64,000 bases of DNA from Campylorhamphus procurvoides (Eukaryota; Chordata; Aves; Passeriformes; Dendrocolaptidae): contig WBMV01008396.1 of assembly GCA_013396655.1 (NCBI GenBank), positions 124,001 through 188,000 on the forward strand, in the 5' to 3' direction. Shown one piece after another: positions 39,771-52,169 of this stretch. The notes beneath the pieces are model-generated. The model worked only from the letters and a program-made list of their open reading frames with translations, had not been told where the DNA came from and searched no databases. The position numbers were made by a program, and so were the translations under genes. The stretch's first letter is position 1. Every line of letters starts with the position of its first letter.

Positions 39771-39775
39771 GACCT
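39771..39775 (+). repeat. Right target-site duplication GACCT
   Basis: An exact copy of the 5 bases before the LTR. Confidence 0.85.
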
Positions 39776-40026
39776 ACAGAGTTGCAACAATAAACAACAT
39801 AACATTCATGAGTATTTGATATTAGATATGGATATTTTTGCCTTGCAATAGCATTTTGCCTCTCACCTTTGGAAAAGTTTTCTCAAGCCCCAATTTTTTG
39901 ACATTACTGAAAGGTTTTCCCACTCGATTTTTCTGAGTTTACACTCTTGATTGCAAGCATGATTAAAGGGATATAGATAGCAAAAGAGAAAATAATTGAA
40001 AACATACAATTTCCATAGTGGAGTTG

Positions 40027-40066
40027 TTTTTTGGGGGGGGGTTGTGTTTTTTTTTTTTTTTTTTTT
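40027..40066 (+). repeat. G-run plus poly-T tract
   Basis: Nine G at about 40033-40041 are followed by about twenty T. Homopolymers of this length are prone to sequencing error and slippage. Confidence 0.85.
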
Positions 40067-42190
40067 AAATGAAGTTGACCTGAAATGATTGCATAATGTT
40101 TTGCTCAACGTTATTCCTGGGACACAAATCTAGCATTTGAAGATCATTTTATGATGATTCTACACAGAATACTATTGTACCAACATGTCAGTAGTTCTTT
40201 CCTACTTAAAACAAGAGCTTTTCATTAACAGAATCTTTTCTATACACTAGACATTGGACAGTGGAATCAAACCAAATTACCCAGACCATAGTGATAACTT
40301 ATCAAAATTTTACAGGATAATAAAAATATATGCATATAGAATGCATATCTAGATGAGATTTACATATTAAATATTTGTTTTCACATATATTTTATCAGAT
40401 TTGTTGGGTTGAGAAATAACACAGTAATTTTACGTGTTATTATTCTAAAATAAAAATAAATATCTGGAAAATTGATGGACTTTCTCATAGGCTGTTATTT
40501 GTAAAGACCGTTCCAATGAAAAATATTATAGTTAAAAAAATATGCTACCTGTGAATTTTGCTAAGCAGGAGAAAAGTAAAGACTGACTTTCACTTGTCAC
40601 GCACTGGAGTCCTGGGAGGAAATAAAAAGACAAACCAAAACAAGCAAGTCCTAAATTTTCTTTCTATAGCCAGTAGAATAAATTTTAACTTATTTGCATG
40701 CAGACTGGGTCTCATTGAAAATAATGTTGCACTCAAGACATTCTCAGTTATAACATCTGTCTAGCTGACCATCATACTTGCAGAGTTAATCTACATCTGT
40801 GGTTTTATATATTTCCTTTGCTCTGCAATGACCCATGAACTGCAACATAATCCTTTCTTATTCCTTATTACACTATACATCATCACCTACCTTCTTCTAA
40901 CAGATTTGTGGGGAAAAAAACTGCCTCAAATTAGCTCCTGCAAGATAATTCCATCCACTATAGCAATAATGAGTATGGTCTGTATTACTAGGTTGCAATT
41001 TTAAGTTACGGGCAAGGTGAGGAACACTATGGTCTAGTGTGTGTCACTTGCATTCAGGACTTTCTGTAGTTAAGACACTGTACATTTTTTAATAAACCGC
41101 TCACGATTTAAACATGGGTTTTTTCATCTGCAAACCAGAACTCATGTTCCATTCCCAAGGAAAAAGCAAGAATTATTATTTGCAGTGAGATTCTTGTATA
41201 TCAGATACTAATTTAGTAAGAAAAGGCAAGCCTACCCTTTTTCATGTATTTTGTGTTTCTCTTCACAAGTACAGAATTGATACTTTTATTTTTAAATACA
41301 GGTTGAAGACAAATGAAAGTATCTGGTGTACTGGAGATCTAAGACATAGAGAATTTAAACGTGCACTGAAACCATCAGAAAATAGAATCTTCCATCCCTG
41401 TAACTCTGTATTATTCTAATACACATTTCAGATCATATGTGGTTGAGGCTCTGTAAGTATTTTCAGGTTGCAAGTAATATAGGGCTGATAATATCAGATT
41501 TTAATAAATAAAGCATTGACATTTTTAGTGCAAGTGCCAGTGATACAAAGAGCTACAATTACATTATAAATACCTCTCATTTTATTGTAAAACTGGGAGC
41601 TATTTCATCATTGTAATGTATACTAAATAGAAGTTTTATTTCTATTTTGCCAGATAAATGAAGTGAAGCAGCAGGCAAGTGTTTTAAATGAAGTGTATTA
41701 TAGGATAAATAATATAGAAGATTAAAAGAGAAGACAAATCACAATAATATTTTCATGTGAAGTCAATTCATTTGGAAAAAACCTAGAAACTTGAGAGAAG
41801 CTGACTGTAAAAAACTCAAAGGCATTTTCTCTTTCCTAGGATATAATCTCTCCCCTTCGTTTCCAAGGGAAATAAACAAATTCCTCTCTTATGACACTGC
41901 ACTAATTCAACATTTCAATTGACTAGAGTACCCTAAATAATCTAACATCATGTTCAACAAGACAGTTGCAGCTGTGTCTGTCATAAGTGCCATTAACTTT
42001 GACAGGATTTCTACACACAAATTGCTCACTGTGTTGACACTCTAATGTTGGTAAACTGCAACTTGGTCATTTTAATTACATTTTTTTCTAATTTTATTTC
42101 TTTCATGTTTCTCAATCATGTTTCTCCCTTTTCTTTTGCAATACTAGTTTCTATGGAAACTCCAATGACAAGTACATGAATGGAGTTTAG

Positions 42191-42198
42191 TGACGTCA
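42191..42198. promoter_or_regulatory. Perfect CRE palindrome TGACGTCA
   Basis: A full CREB/ATF site is followed by TGACGTGC at about 42230 and ACGTCA at about 42323, making three CRE-like sites in about 140 bases. There is no adjacent gene or CpG island. They could form an enhancer, but chance is a real alternative. Confidence 0.25.
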
Positions 42199-42449
42199 AC
42201 TGGTGTGTAGTGGATTAAAATGTATGTTATGACGTGCAATGTTTTTACTTTTTTAGATAATATCAGTGCCTGGATCATAAATGATGCTCTGTATACCTAA
42301 CCTACAACATTCCACATATTACACGTCATAAACTGCAGGTATCTGTTACTGGGGATTGAAAGCCCATTTGCTGAGAAATGCCTTAATGCTACATTATGCT
42401 GCAGCTGCTGCAGAAACAGCTTTGCAGCACTCTGTCACTTCTCTGAGTT

Positions 42450-42651
42450 TTCTGCACAATAACATTTTTCGCTCTTAAATCTGTTATTACAGAGGTGTTA
42501 CTACCACTGTTGATGGGTACAGCCCTTACCAGCAGTGGGTCTGTCTTGGAGCCAGTGCCTTGGCTCTGTCGGACTTGGGGGAAGCTTCTGGCAGCTTTTC
42601 ACAGAAGCCACCTACTTCCTCCCACTACCAGAACCTTGCCATGCATCTAAG
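42450..42651 (-). mobile_element. ERV LTR fragment, minus orientation
   Basis: The blocks 'ggagccagtgccttggctct', 'gggggaagcttctggcagct', 'ttcacagaagccacc' and 'ccagaaccttgccatgcat' match the start (U3 side, read on the minus strand) of the LTR family found at 5207-6280 and 54152-55096. The remaining 70-80% of the LTR is absent, so this is a truncated copy. Its left edge is uncertain by some tens of bases. Confidence 0.8.
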
Positions 42652-43499
42652 TCAGCACGAAGACAAATGAAAATCACAGCTTATTCCAGACCGTGGATTT
42701 TTTGATCTAGATACACATGAAGCATTGGGCAAAGTATCTTCAAGAGTATTAAAGTCTATGAAAAAAAATCCAAAGCTAAATAAAATTAAAATCTAAATAA
42801 GGGCAGTGATAAGAAGAGGAAACCTCAGGACTTTATTTTTATCATGCATTATAGATATAGTGAAGATACTACAAAGAAATAGCTAAAGTACTATTTGGAA
42901 TTTTGTATTATTAAGATATTTGTGGGTTTGTTTTTTCAGGAGTTTTAGCCTTAAGAGTTTTAGATATGTTTTCCATCTGATTTTAAATGGCAATAATCCA
43001 GTTTCACTTTTGTTATCAAAAACATTTTTTTCATAATACCCCAAATCCTTAGTTATTTTTTATCTTTGCAAAGAAACACATGGAAGAAAACAAACAAACA
43101 AACAAAAACCAAACAAGGGGAAAAAAGAAAAAAAAAAGGAGCAAGATAAAAATGCATGGAGACTAAAAGCAGAGATCTCATGGGCTCATGGGTTGACATA
43201 TTTTGGGAACTCCTGTTACAACATTTAATTGATCTAATAGCAGAAATTCGGTCTTAATTTCAGCCAAAAATACTTCTACACAGTTTGTGTGAATATTTTT
43301 TTTGTCCCAGCTTTAGCCCTTTAATTTAAATATTTGTTTATTTTGCCTGTTTCTCCTCATACATTTAAAGGGAAAAATCATATTCTTTCCTACTCTTTAT
43401 TTTACAAAAGTAATTGAGTCAAGAAATTTTATTATCTTTATTTAATGAGTTGAAATATATTGTCCAATAATCTTTAAAGACTGACTTTGCATTTGCTTG
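42652..43499. other. AT-rich non-coding stretch, no gene seen
   Basis: It contains an A/C-rich simple repeat near 43087-43140 (CAAA units, then an A-rich run). Confidence 0.5.
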
Positions 43500-43665
43500 A
43501 TTAGAATTCTTCTTGATCATGGTTTCCCAGAACTGTATGCAATATTTCAGAGTGGCTTTACTAATGTCTTGTAAAATGATACTGATACCTTCTTGTATCT
43601 TGGCTATGAATGGTCTTTCTTCAAAGCTGAATCATAATTTTCACTGTTTTCTTTTGTTTCTCTAC
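43500..43665 (-). mobile_element. Ancient CR1/L3-like LINE relic, antisense
   Basis: The order 'cccagaactgtatgcaatat', 'cagagtggctttactaatgt' and 'cttgtaaaatgatactgata' parallels the antisense form of a CR1/L3 segment whose consensus reads roughly 'cagaactg.acacagtattc.aggtg.ggcctcac.agtgccttgtacag.gg'. It is much more diverged than the other CR1 copies here, so it is probably an old insertion from before the radiation of modern birds. Confidence 0.5.
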
Positions 43666-44132
43666 AATAATCAATAATTTCCATATATTTCCTTACTATC
43701 CTTTCCAGTTAGGACAGGAGAATTAAATTTTGTGGTATTTTTCATGTAATATTTAGTCCTTTATGCCATCAGCACTTCCAGAGGTCATTAAGGCTTATTT
43801 TCTATGAGGTCAATACAGATGGTGAGATTTCTTCCTCAGCAGCCTTGGGATACAAATTTAATTATATATTCATTGTTATAATGAAAACTAAATACCTAAA
43901 CATATATAACTGGTGTTTTTCATACTTCAGGGTTCTCAGAGTGATGTAACTGAGCATATGCCTTTTCCCACGGCTGTATTTTAAACTGTCTACATATTGT
44001 CTGTTTGCATAATTCTATATGCTAAGATATAAACAGAGAGAGAAATAACTCTGTGAGGTAAATTAAAATGTTTATGTTTACCTTTCAAATCTCTACGTCA
44101 GGCCCTTATTTGCTTTTATATTAAAGACTCTT
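43666..44132. other. AT-rich non-coding stretch, no gene seen
   Basis: No recognisable gene or repeat before the pentanucleotide satellite. Confidence 0.5.
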
Positions 44133-44246
44133 AATATATTATATTATATTATATTAATTATATTATATTATATTAATTATATTATATTATATTATATTAT
44201 ATTATATTATATTATATTATATTATATTATATTATATTATATTATA
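44133..44246. repeat. (ATATT)n pentanucleotide satellite, about 114 bp
   Basis: About 22 units of the pentamer TATAT/ATATT are broken only by a TTAATTA variant at two places in the first half, spaced about 25 bases apart. The second half is perfect. Such arrays are hard to assemble, and an N lies 133 bases downstream. Confidence 0.95.
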
Positions 44247-44378
44247 ACCACCAAGCAGCCTCACTATCCTCAGAGCAGACTGCAACCCCCATCCTCTTTC
44301 AGATACCAAATCACCCCAAAATCTTCATTGAGAGACTCCTACTCTTCTCATGAACAGGAAAAAGAGGAATCAATACAT
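44247..44378. other. More GC-rich 132-bp block between satellite and N
   Basis: This block is clearly less AT-rich than both neighbours. It separates the pentanucleotide array from the N at 44379, after which TTATATTATG-type sequence resumes. It may be a genuine interruption of a longer satellite or a misplaced contig end. I recognise no gene or repeat in it. Confidence 0.5.
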
Positions 44379-44379
44379 N
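44379..44379. other. Single N, assembly gap or join
   Basis: The second undetermined base of the window, next to satellite-like AT sequence. Confidence 0.95.
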
Positions 44380-47300
44380 TTATATTATGTATAACATATA
44401 TTATGACAAAGATTCACAACCTCCCCTCTTTAATTCCTTTTCATTTGTGAAGTGATCCCTGTTGGTTCAATCACTGGAAAATAATTTGTCTTTTTAAAGA
44501 CAAATGTTTTACAGCAATATATGAAAAAAATGTTCATATAAATTTTATAATTATAAGAACATAATTGCTGTCTGATTAGTTATGAAATAATTTCAAGAAT
44601 AACAAGAAAAAACATTTGCATGTATATTTTTCCTTATATCTATTTTTTTTAGAATTATGTATGTAGAATTAGGCAAATGTATCCAACAAGATTCAAAGAG
44701 AAGGATTGCACAAGACCAGTACACATTAGTTAAATTTGTCTAACACATGCTGTCTATCTAGTAAAGAAAGCTCTTGAGGCTGAAGCTTGAGATCAGGTGT
44801 TACACAAAATGCAGTAAAAAATATCACAGCATTATGTTGAAATTGACCACTGTTTACTAGGGAGCAAATGTTCTATCAGAAGCATGGTAAATACAGGGAT
44901 ACAAGAGCAAATCTGGGGGTTTTTTTGTTTGTTGGTTGGTTGTGGGTTTGTTTTGTTTTGTTTTGTTTTAACAGAATCAAAATCTACAGGGGTTATCAGA
45001 AAAGAATTATCTCACCTCATCTTTTGAACAAGTGAAATAACACCTAAATCTACAAAAAAATCTGATTAACAGAGATGACAACGCAGTACTGACTACTAAA
45101 ATCAGCATAAGAAACTTTGAATGTTCTAGTATTTGTTGTTCATAGGAGAATCAGCACAAATGGTTTTCCACTTTGGGTGATTTCTTAGACAAGCTTTCAA
45201 AATACACTTGCAAAAGACTTTTGTTCATGAACTTCTGTCCTGTTTTCTTTTTTTTTAATTAGGTGAAAAAGAAGATCAACAAGTATATAACAGCAGCAGA
45301 GCAAAATGATACAACATAAGACTGAAAAGACCTTTTGAAATGCTGAAATCGTCTTGTTCAAAAGTAGTGTGATATTCAGTGCCACTGAGAAAGAATAAAG
45401 GGGTAGATTGCAAGTCTCTGCAAATGTACAATATGTTGTTTCATATCACTCATGATCAGCAAGAAAAAAGAAAAGCTATATGTACAGTAGACCAAGTCAC
45501 CGTAACAGGGCAAGTGAAATTTCGGTTGGAGATACATCTAAAAAAGGAAAAAAGAAAAAAAAAACATCTAAACAAAAACCCAATAACAAACAACTTGCTT
45601 CTGCCCCCAAATATGGAATAATATATCACAAATGCAGAAGTATTTATTGCTTTTGTTTTGTGTGTAACATGACTAATTCAGAAAAAAAACCTGTAGATCT
45701 TTGGATGAAAATAAATGAGTGCAACTGTCTCTTTTAATACTCTGTACTGTATTCCAACATAAGAGAAAAATCAGAATGCACAGCTCATTATTACAAGAAA
45801 TTGCTCTCAAATTCAGAAGACGTTTCCTATATATAGTAGCAAATAACTACAAGAGACATCCTCTGTCAAGAACTCTATATCTTGCGAAAACAAACGTCCA
45901 TGAAATGGATGTTTAATTCTAAATGCCTTACAGTCCATATGCCATTTCTCATGGGTCCCAATACATTTCACACTAGGCCACAGAAGGAGATCAAGAAACT
46001 GAAAACAACATGGGTCAAAATGACTTTGTCATTAACGGATGCTTTCAAAGGCTCCAGTTGTAGGTTTCTTATAGAGATGAGGGAGGTTATAGCTTTTAAC
46101 ACACACATAGTGTGTGTTCTGTTATCACAATGTTACAGGAGGCAGCTATGTCACTAGTAAAAATTCTTCCTGTCTCAGAAACAGACCAAAAGAGAATTTT
46201 CTTTGAACTTCTCACATGACCATAATGCGAATGCACCTCCATATCCACAACAAAAACTCAAATATAGATGTAAACAAACAAACAAACAAACCCCAACTGT
46301 AACAGTAATCTTGTTCCTACTCTGTGAAATGGGAGCATATGGTGGTTCTTCACCCTATGAGTGTGACTACCTGACATCTAAACCTAACTTAGTAAATGGA
46401 ACAGACATATTGCACATGAAGGCTCTCCAAATCATTTCACTCTGCAGCTGACATAACTAGAAGGATAAAAGAGTTTCAGGGGAAATACTGCATATTGCTA
46501 TTAATATATCTCTGACCATATCTCTCATCATATAGCTGCAATGTGTCATTTTACAGGGGCAGATGAACTCAGGTGTCAATTTCTATAGATAGGAAAGGAA
46601 GTGTTAATTTCTTCTTTCTATGGTTTTCAGGGCCTGCAGCTGAACAAAGGGACATTGGAGATTGGGATTTGACTGGAAGCCACAGATTTCAGCAAGATTG
46701 TATTAAGACAGGGCTGACAAACTTGTAAAACCTAATTCACTGCTCAAAATTTGAAAAACAGATTTTGGCAAGTCAGATTAGATGAGGAATCATCTGAACT
46801 CTACACTTCAGTACACCATGGAGTAGATTAGTTTACCCATCTGCCTTTCAAAATAAATGAAGCCTTGAAACTCATGATGCATTTTAAAAAAAATAAAAAA
46901 AATAATTTAAACATTCGGTAATATTGAGAGTGTCCACATAATAGCTAATGACATGCTTATATCAAATGCAATTTAGGCAGATTACCATGAGATACTAAGA
47001 AAGCTTAAGTCAAGACCCTAAGGATAAAATATCGCTTTCAATTCTATTGATCCAAATTTTAGGGGGAAAAACATGTGGAAAAAGTAGACATCCACATGAA
47101 AGAGAGAAAATCTGCTTGCAGAAACCTTTGAAACATCAGCTAACAGATTATACCCTAGGCATCATACACAAATGTTGAAATCACAGATTAATTACGAAGT
47201 ATGTCAAGTATATGAAAGTTTCTACATGAGAATGCAAGTACACCAAGATTAGATGAACATGACAAGGTCCTATAGCAGAGAGTGGTCAGTGACTCACTAT

Positions 47301-47664
47301 TGCTCTGCTTCCTAAGAAATTTAATAAATTAAAAAATATACAGTATTTTGAAAATCTTGTTGGCCTTAAAAAGAATTCTAAGTCTGCATATCCTTGTAAC
47401 ATACTGAAAGGAATTAATGATGCTGTGGTAAATGCAGTATTTTGGTAAATTAACATATATAGATAAATCTTTAATTAATGGCCTAACATATATTCTCAAA
47501 ATTATTAACTAAACATGTCTTCAATTAATTTTAAGCATATAGCATAGTATTCTTTTCTGATTTTCACACCTCATTATGGCAGTGAAATTGATATGAAAGC
47601 TTTGGCTGAGTCACAATAGTAACTTTGACCCATGGCATTTCTGAAGAGTACAGACATATATCAT
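44380..47664. other. AT-rich non-coding stretch, no gene seen
   Basis: Simple repeats only: a T/G-rich run at 44920-44970 and A-rich runs near 45540-45580 and 46274-46292. Frames of up to 91 codons between 45379 and 46451 overlap in several phases and have no domain. Confidence 0.5.
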
Positions 47665-48645
47665 TGTGGTGGGTTACCTTTGGCAGGCTGTTAGATGCCC
47701 ACCAAGCCACTTTCGCACTCCCTGTTCTTTTCAGGACAGGGAACAAAATAAGGTGAAAGACTCAAAGATAAAGCTAGGGAGAGCACTCACGAGATACCAT
47801 CAGAAGCAAAAGATACTTGACTGGGGAAAAAGTAATTTGATGTCAAGTAGAAACAGTGTGAGACAGTAAGAAAAAAAGACAGAAATAAAAATACCTTTCC
47901 CCTATCCCTTCCCTTCGTCCAGGGTCAACTTCACCTCTTTCTTCCTAACTTCTATCTTCTCCCTGCCTGGAGCAGTGCACAGGAAAAAAGAATGGAGGTT
48001 GCAGTTAGTTCATAAAATTTTGCCCCTGCTATTCCTTCCTCTTTCTCACTTTTCCCCTGCTTCAGCATTGGATCCCTCCCACATGATGCAGTCTTTCACA
48101 AATTGCTCCATGTGCTGGAGTTCTTCAAGAACTGTGTCTCCACAGGGTACAGTTCACAGACAGTTCCAATATACATTCCCACAGGCTGTAGTTCCAGCCA
48201 GACAACCTGTTCCTGCATGAGCAACTCTCCACAGTCCAAACTCCTGCCAGTAGCCTGCTGTTGTATGAGCTTTTCTATTTCCAGGGCATATCCACCTGCT
48301 CCAGTGGAGGTTCTTCTATGGACTACAGGGAAATGCTTCATTTGCACCTGGAGTACTGTCTCTCTTTCCTCCTTCACTGACTCCTGTGCCTGCAGGGCTG
48401 TTTCTTTCAGATTTCCTTCTTTCTCTCTACAGCTGCAGTACAGTGCTCTTTGCCTTTTTCTAAATATGTTATCAGAGGCACCCCGAGCACTGCTGATGGG
48501 CTCAGCTTCAGCCAACAGTGGTTCTGTTTAAGAGCCTGCTGGAACTGTCTCTGTCCAACATGCAGACAGCTCCTGGTGCTTTCTCACACAATCTACTCCT
48601 GCATTCCTCATTGCTACCAAAATAATCTCACATTATCTCAACACA
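47665..48645 (-). mobile_element. ERV LTR, minus orientation, about 0.98 kb, diverged
   Basis: It has the same organisation as the LTR at 5207-6280. The plus strand begins TGTGGTGGGTTACC and continues with 'gatgcccaccaagccac', 'ggacagggaacaaaataagg', the repeated 'ctccag' units, 'taaatatgttatcagaggca' (about 48461), 'ctgatgggctcagcttcagc' (about 48493) and 'gctaccaaaataatctcaca' near the right end. Read as an LTR it lies on the minus strand. It is more diverged than the 5.2-kb copy and lacks a clear target duplication (left flank ATCAT, right flank AATGT). The frames of 139 codons (minus) and 142 codons (plus) in it are chance frames in opposite phases. Confidence 0.78.
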
Positions 48646-49286
48646 AATGTTCTGAAAGTTATCTGAATCACTATAAATCTGTTTCAATTACCTTATGTAA
48701 ACAAATTGCATTGACAGAGAAAAATGAAAGGAAATATAATAAATAAAATGCAATAACATGAGCTGCAATATCTCTGAAATATATTTTTTTCCTACATGAC
48801 AGTTACTGGAAACTTCTCATTTTTAACTACTAGGCCACTAAATTGAACTGAAAAATTCATAGGTGTAAGATTGGTTGATCTTTGCTTTAGGAAATTGAAG
48901 GACCAGAACATGTATATTCCAGATATCCTGAATTCCTTTCAAGCTAAGTATATTGCTACATTCATGGAATACATTAAAAGGGAAATTAATTAAAATAAAA
49001 TAATGGTCAAGACTACCAGGCATCCTGTCCATTGGCACAACAGATCTCTAAGAGATCCAGAGGCATTTGTAAAGCTGACAACACAATTGACACCAAAGCC
49101 TGACAAAGAACAAGCCAGTGATCAAGAAGTACTTTCCTTATCTTGTCAATTTGGGCACTCTGAATCTAATGTAGGAGAAAACAGAGAAGTGGGATGGAAT
49201 AATCAACAGAACACTATTAACAACACCATTATAATAAAGTCTGATCTGATTTTGATTAGTATATGCTTTTTTCAAAAAGTGTGTTA
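48646..49286. other. AT-rich non-coding stretch, no gene seen
   Basis: No recognisable gene or repeat between the LTR and the CR1 end. Confidence 0.5.
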
Positions 49287-49360
49287 AATCACAGAATCCT
49301 AGAATCATACAATGGTGTGAGTTGGAAGGGACCTTAAAGATCATCTAGTTACAACACATA
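49287..49360 (-). mobile_element. CR1 LINE 3' tip, antisense, about 75 bp
   Basis: The octamer tail in antisense ('cacagaatcctagaatcata') is followed by 'gagttggaagggaccttaaa' and 'gatcatctagtt'. Only the extreme 3' end was inserted or survives. A microsatellite adjoins it about ten bases on. Confidence 0.9.
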
Positions 49361-49370
49361 TTTATGTTAG

Positions 49371-49450
49371 ATGTATATATATATATATATGTATGTGTGT
49401 ATACACACATATATGTATACATATGTGTGTGTGTATATATATATACACAC
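49371..49450. repeat. Compound (TA)n/(TG)n microsatellite
   Basis: TA units at 49371-49390 are followed by alternating TG, CA and TA blocks up to about 49450. Complementary TGTGTG and CACACA blocks could pair in a hairpin. Confidence 0.9.
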
Positions 49451-52169
49451 CCCCCTAAAAATACCATGTAAAGGCAAAACAATTAAAAAAAAAAATTGGA
49501 AAGACTGTTTGAGAACACATACGTATGTGCCTGACAGTGGGTAGCATCAGGATTATAGCAAATGGAATGCAATGTCTGTTGTCTATAACTCAGTATGCAT
49601 GCTATCACATTTCTGAATATCTTAAATCATCTTTCTATTTATCACATTAGAAGATGTTAGAAATGTATAAGACACGTTTTACAGAGAACTTGAGATGCAA
49701 ACTTGCTGCATCATATAGGACATCTGTGCCATGCCTGAAATAGTACTTCAAGCTGAGAAGAGTACTCCAAATAAGGACTAATTTATTATTTAGTGAACAC
49801 ATTACAAAACCATATCTTTGTGTTTGAACTATCGTGTTGCTGCAGAAATGCAAGATAGAAAAGACTTAACTTTCCTCTAAGATACATATCTTTAGATACT
49901 TTTTTTTTCTTCTTTTAAAACTATTATTAATCTTAGTGAAATGGCAAAGAAATTCTTGCAGAGATGCTAGACTGCTTAATTTAGATACAGAATCATTGAT
50001 TTTAAGATCTATTATGTGCCCTGAAAAGTAATAAACCTAATGATAAACTATGGATATTGAAGAATATGATCACACTCATAATTTATACTATGCTTACACC
50101 TACAGTATGTGAAAGTTTTCACTTAATGATAAAATATCTGACATAGTAATGCTCTCAGCTTTCTGAACCACTTCTGAGTCCTGTTGGTATATGAAAAAAT
50201 AATTCAGAAAATGGTAGCGGAAAATAAAGAGGCTTTCAGGAAAGAAGTAGTGTTGGAAAAATCTAAAAATACTTTAAAAGATAGTTAGAACAACTATATG
50301 AGTATGGAAAAGAAAGGCAAGGAAATGAAATACTATAGGACTGCTTCTCCTGGATGACAATCTTGAATTTTCTCTGAAAGAAACTGGAAGATAGTCAGAG
50401 TTTTGCTACATTTATCTGAATATTAAGATTTTTCCATTATTTCTTCTTTGCCTGATTTTCAATTTGATTCTTCCCTTAGTATACATTCATTTTTTTCCAC
50501 TTTTCTAAAAGTGCACCAAAATAAAATCACCAGATACTCATTTTGGGGGTAAACTGATTGAATGCAATTGAGTTTGCAAATGTAGGAAAAAAGTCGTCTT
50601 TTTCCACACTCTATAATTAAATTCAATTTATATAATCACAAATATGATGTTTCAACTGAAAATGATAAATTCATTGAGGAACAGACAGTTGCTGTGGGCT
50701 TTATTACCTCAGTAACCTTTTCTTCAAAAACATAAATCACATGAAGAGAAGTTAGAATTAAAGCCAAACTATCAAGTTGTTAAAAGAAATAAGGAAAAGA
50801 AACATTAGACATAATCCACTATTCTCTTATTCTAGTTTTATACTAATTGAACTCCACTGGCTTTTTTGCTTGTAGGCATTATGAAACCAGCTTAATTTAT
50901 TAGCTATTTCAGTAGACAAAGCATCATAAACTGCAATCACCAGCAGTTTCACAGAATATCCATTCCCTGGAATACATAAGAACATAATGTGGTAAAAGGC
51001 TTTAATAGCAACTTGCTCCACTTTTGTGTTAAGAAGGCAATGTATAGGCACAAATTCCAGCACATCGAAAGTTAATCTGTTCAAAATGGATTCTCTGTGT
51101 ATCACTTTTATCAATATAAATCAAATACAAGATAGAAATTTGACTTTCTAATCTTTTATTCTCTTGATTTTGTTTTTTTGATTCCAAAAAACTCACAAGC
51201 ATTCATAAGAAGTTTGGGTTGTATCAGAATTACTGTTAGGGGCATTACTTGTATATGAAAGTATCAAACCATTATGCCTAGCAAGATACTTAGCATCCGA
51301 TCCTAGATTTGTTTCTTTTCTTACATACACACGTATTGTACCACCAGCTAACTTCAGCAAAGCTCCTCCTGGTTTACTTCAGTTTATCCAAAAGAGAATT
51401 ATACTGTGGTGCTGCAAAATGTAAACTCCAGTACTTAATCCTTGTATAAGCAGTTAATGAAACCACATATTTCACAAAGGTCTTGAAATGCCTGTATATA
51501 TGAAGACTTTTATTTGTGATGTGCTCATTCTCAGTTGTCATCAGTATCAGCTATCATCCAGGTAGGCTGTATGTATCTATAAATGAAACTAATAAAACTC
51601 TCCTTAATCTGCTAGAAGATACCTGCACTCCTATCTGCCATTCTTTCTTTAACACTAATTTTATGCACAGTATTTTCCACTAATTTTCATCAAGGAGTGA
51701 ATTCAAGGTATTGCTATAAAAAGTTACTCAGTGGGTAAATTCATTGTAAATTAACCAAAGTGTTGTATAATTCTGTCAAAAGCATTAATTAGGCTTAATA
51801 TAGTTTCATTTAGAGATATGAAAATATGAAACATCTCTGTCTTACTGGAGCTGAAAAACTGATTCCACATGGAAACACAAATTTAAGTCACACATATAAG
51901 TTTATTCTAATACTTAGCATAATGCAGTTTATTGATACAAGAACCTCACTGTTCAGAAGTTGTGAGCATGATAATAATAGAGATGGTTTCTTCACCCTAA
52001 ACTTTTCCTTTTCTTTTTCCTTTTTTTCCGCCCTTACTTTGAAGATTACATAAGATAGATAAATTCCAAACCCAAGAACACATGTTGATATGTATCTCTC
52101 TCACCCACCTCACTCCCTGCTGCTTTTTTATTCGGCTTTGTAAGAATTTGGAATTCCTGTTAGCCCCTG
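49451..52169. other. AT-rich non-coding stretch, no gene seen
   Basis: No frame above 95 codons, and no repeat family recognised. Confidence 0.5.

Larger units (their letters stand above)
39776..42449. other. AT-rich non-coding stretch, no gene seen
   Basis: A G-run followed by a long T-run lies at 40027-40066, with no retroposon body recognised beside it. A perfect CRE palindrome stands at 42191-42198, with partial CRE-like sites nearby. There are no coding features. Confidence 0.5.

Noticed and set aside
44133..44246. Regular repeat that could be mistaken for a CRISPR-like array
   Set aside because: The units are 5 bp without spacers. It is a plain pentanucleotide satellite in a eukaryotic genome.
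48096..48531. Two frames of about 140 codons on opposite strands
   Set aside because: Both lie within the LTR at 47665-48645. Opposing frames of equal length reflect low stop density in CT-rich repeat units, not genes.
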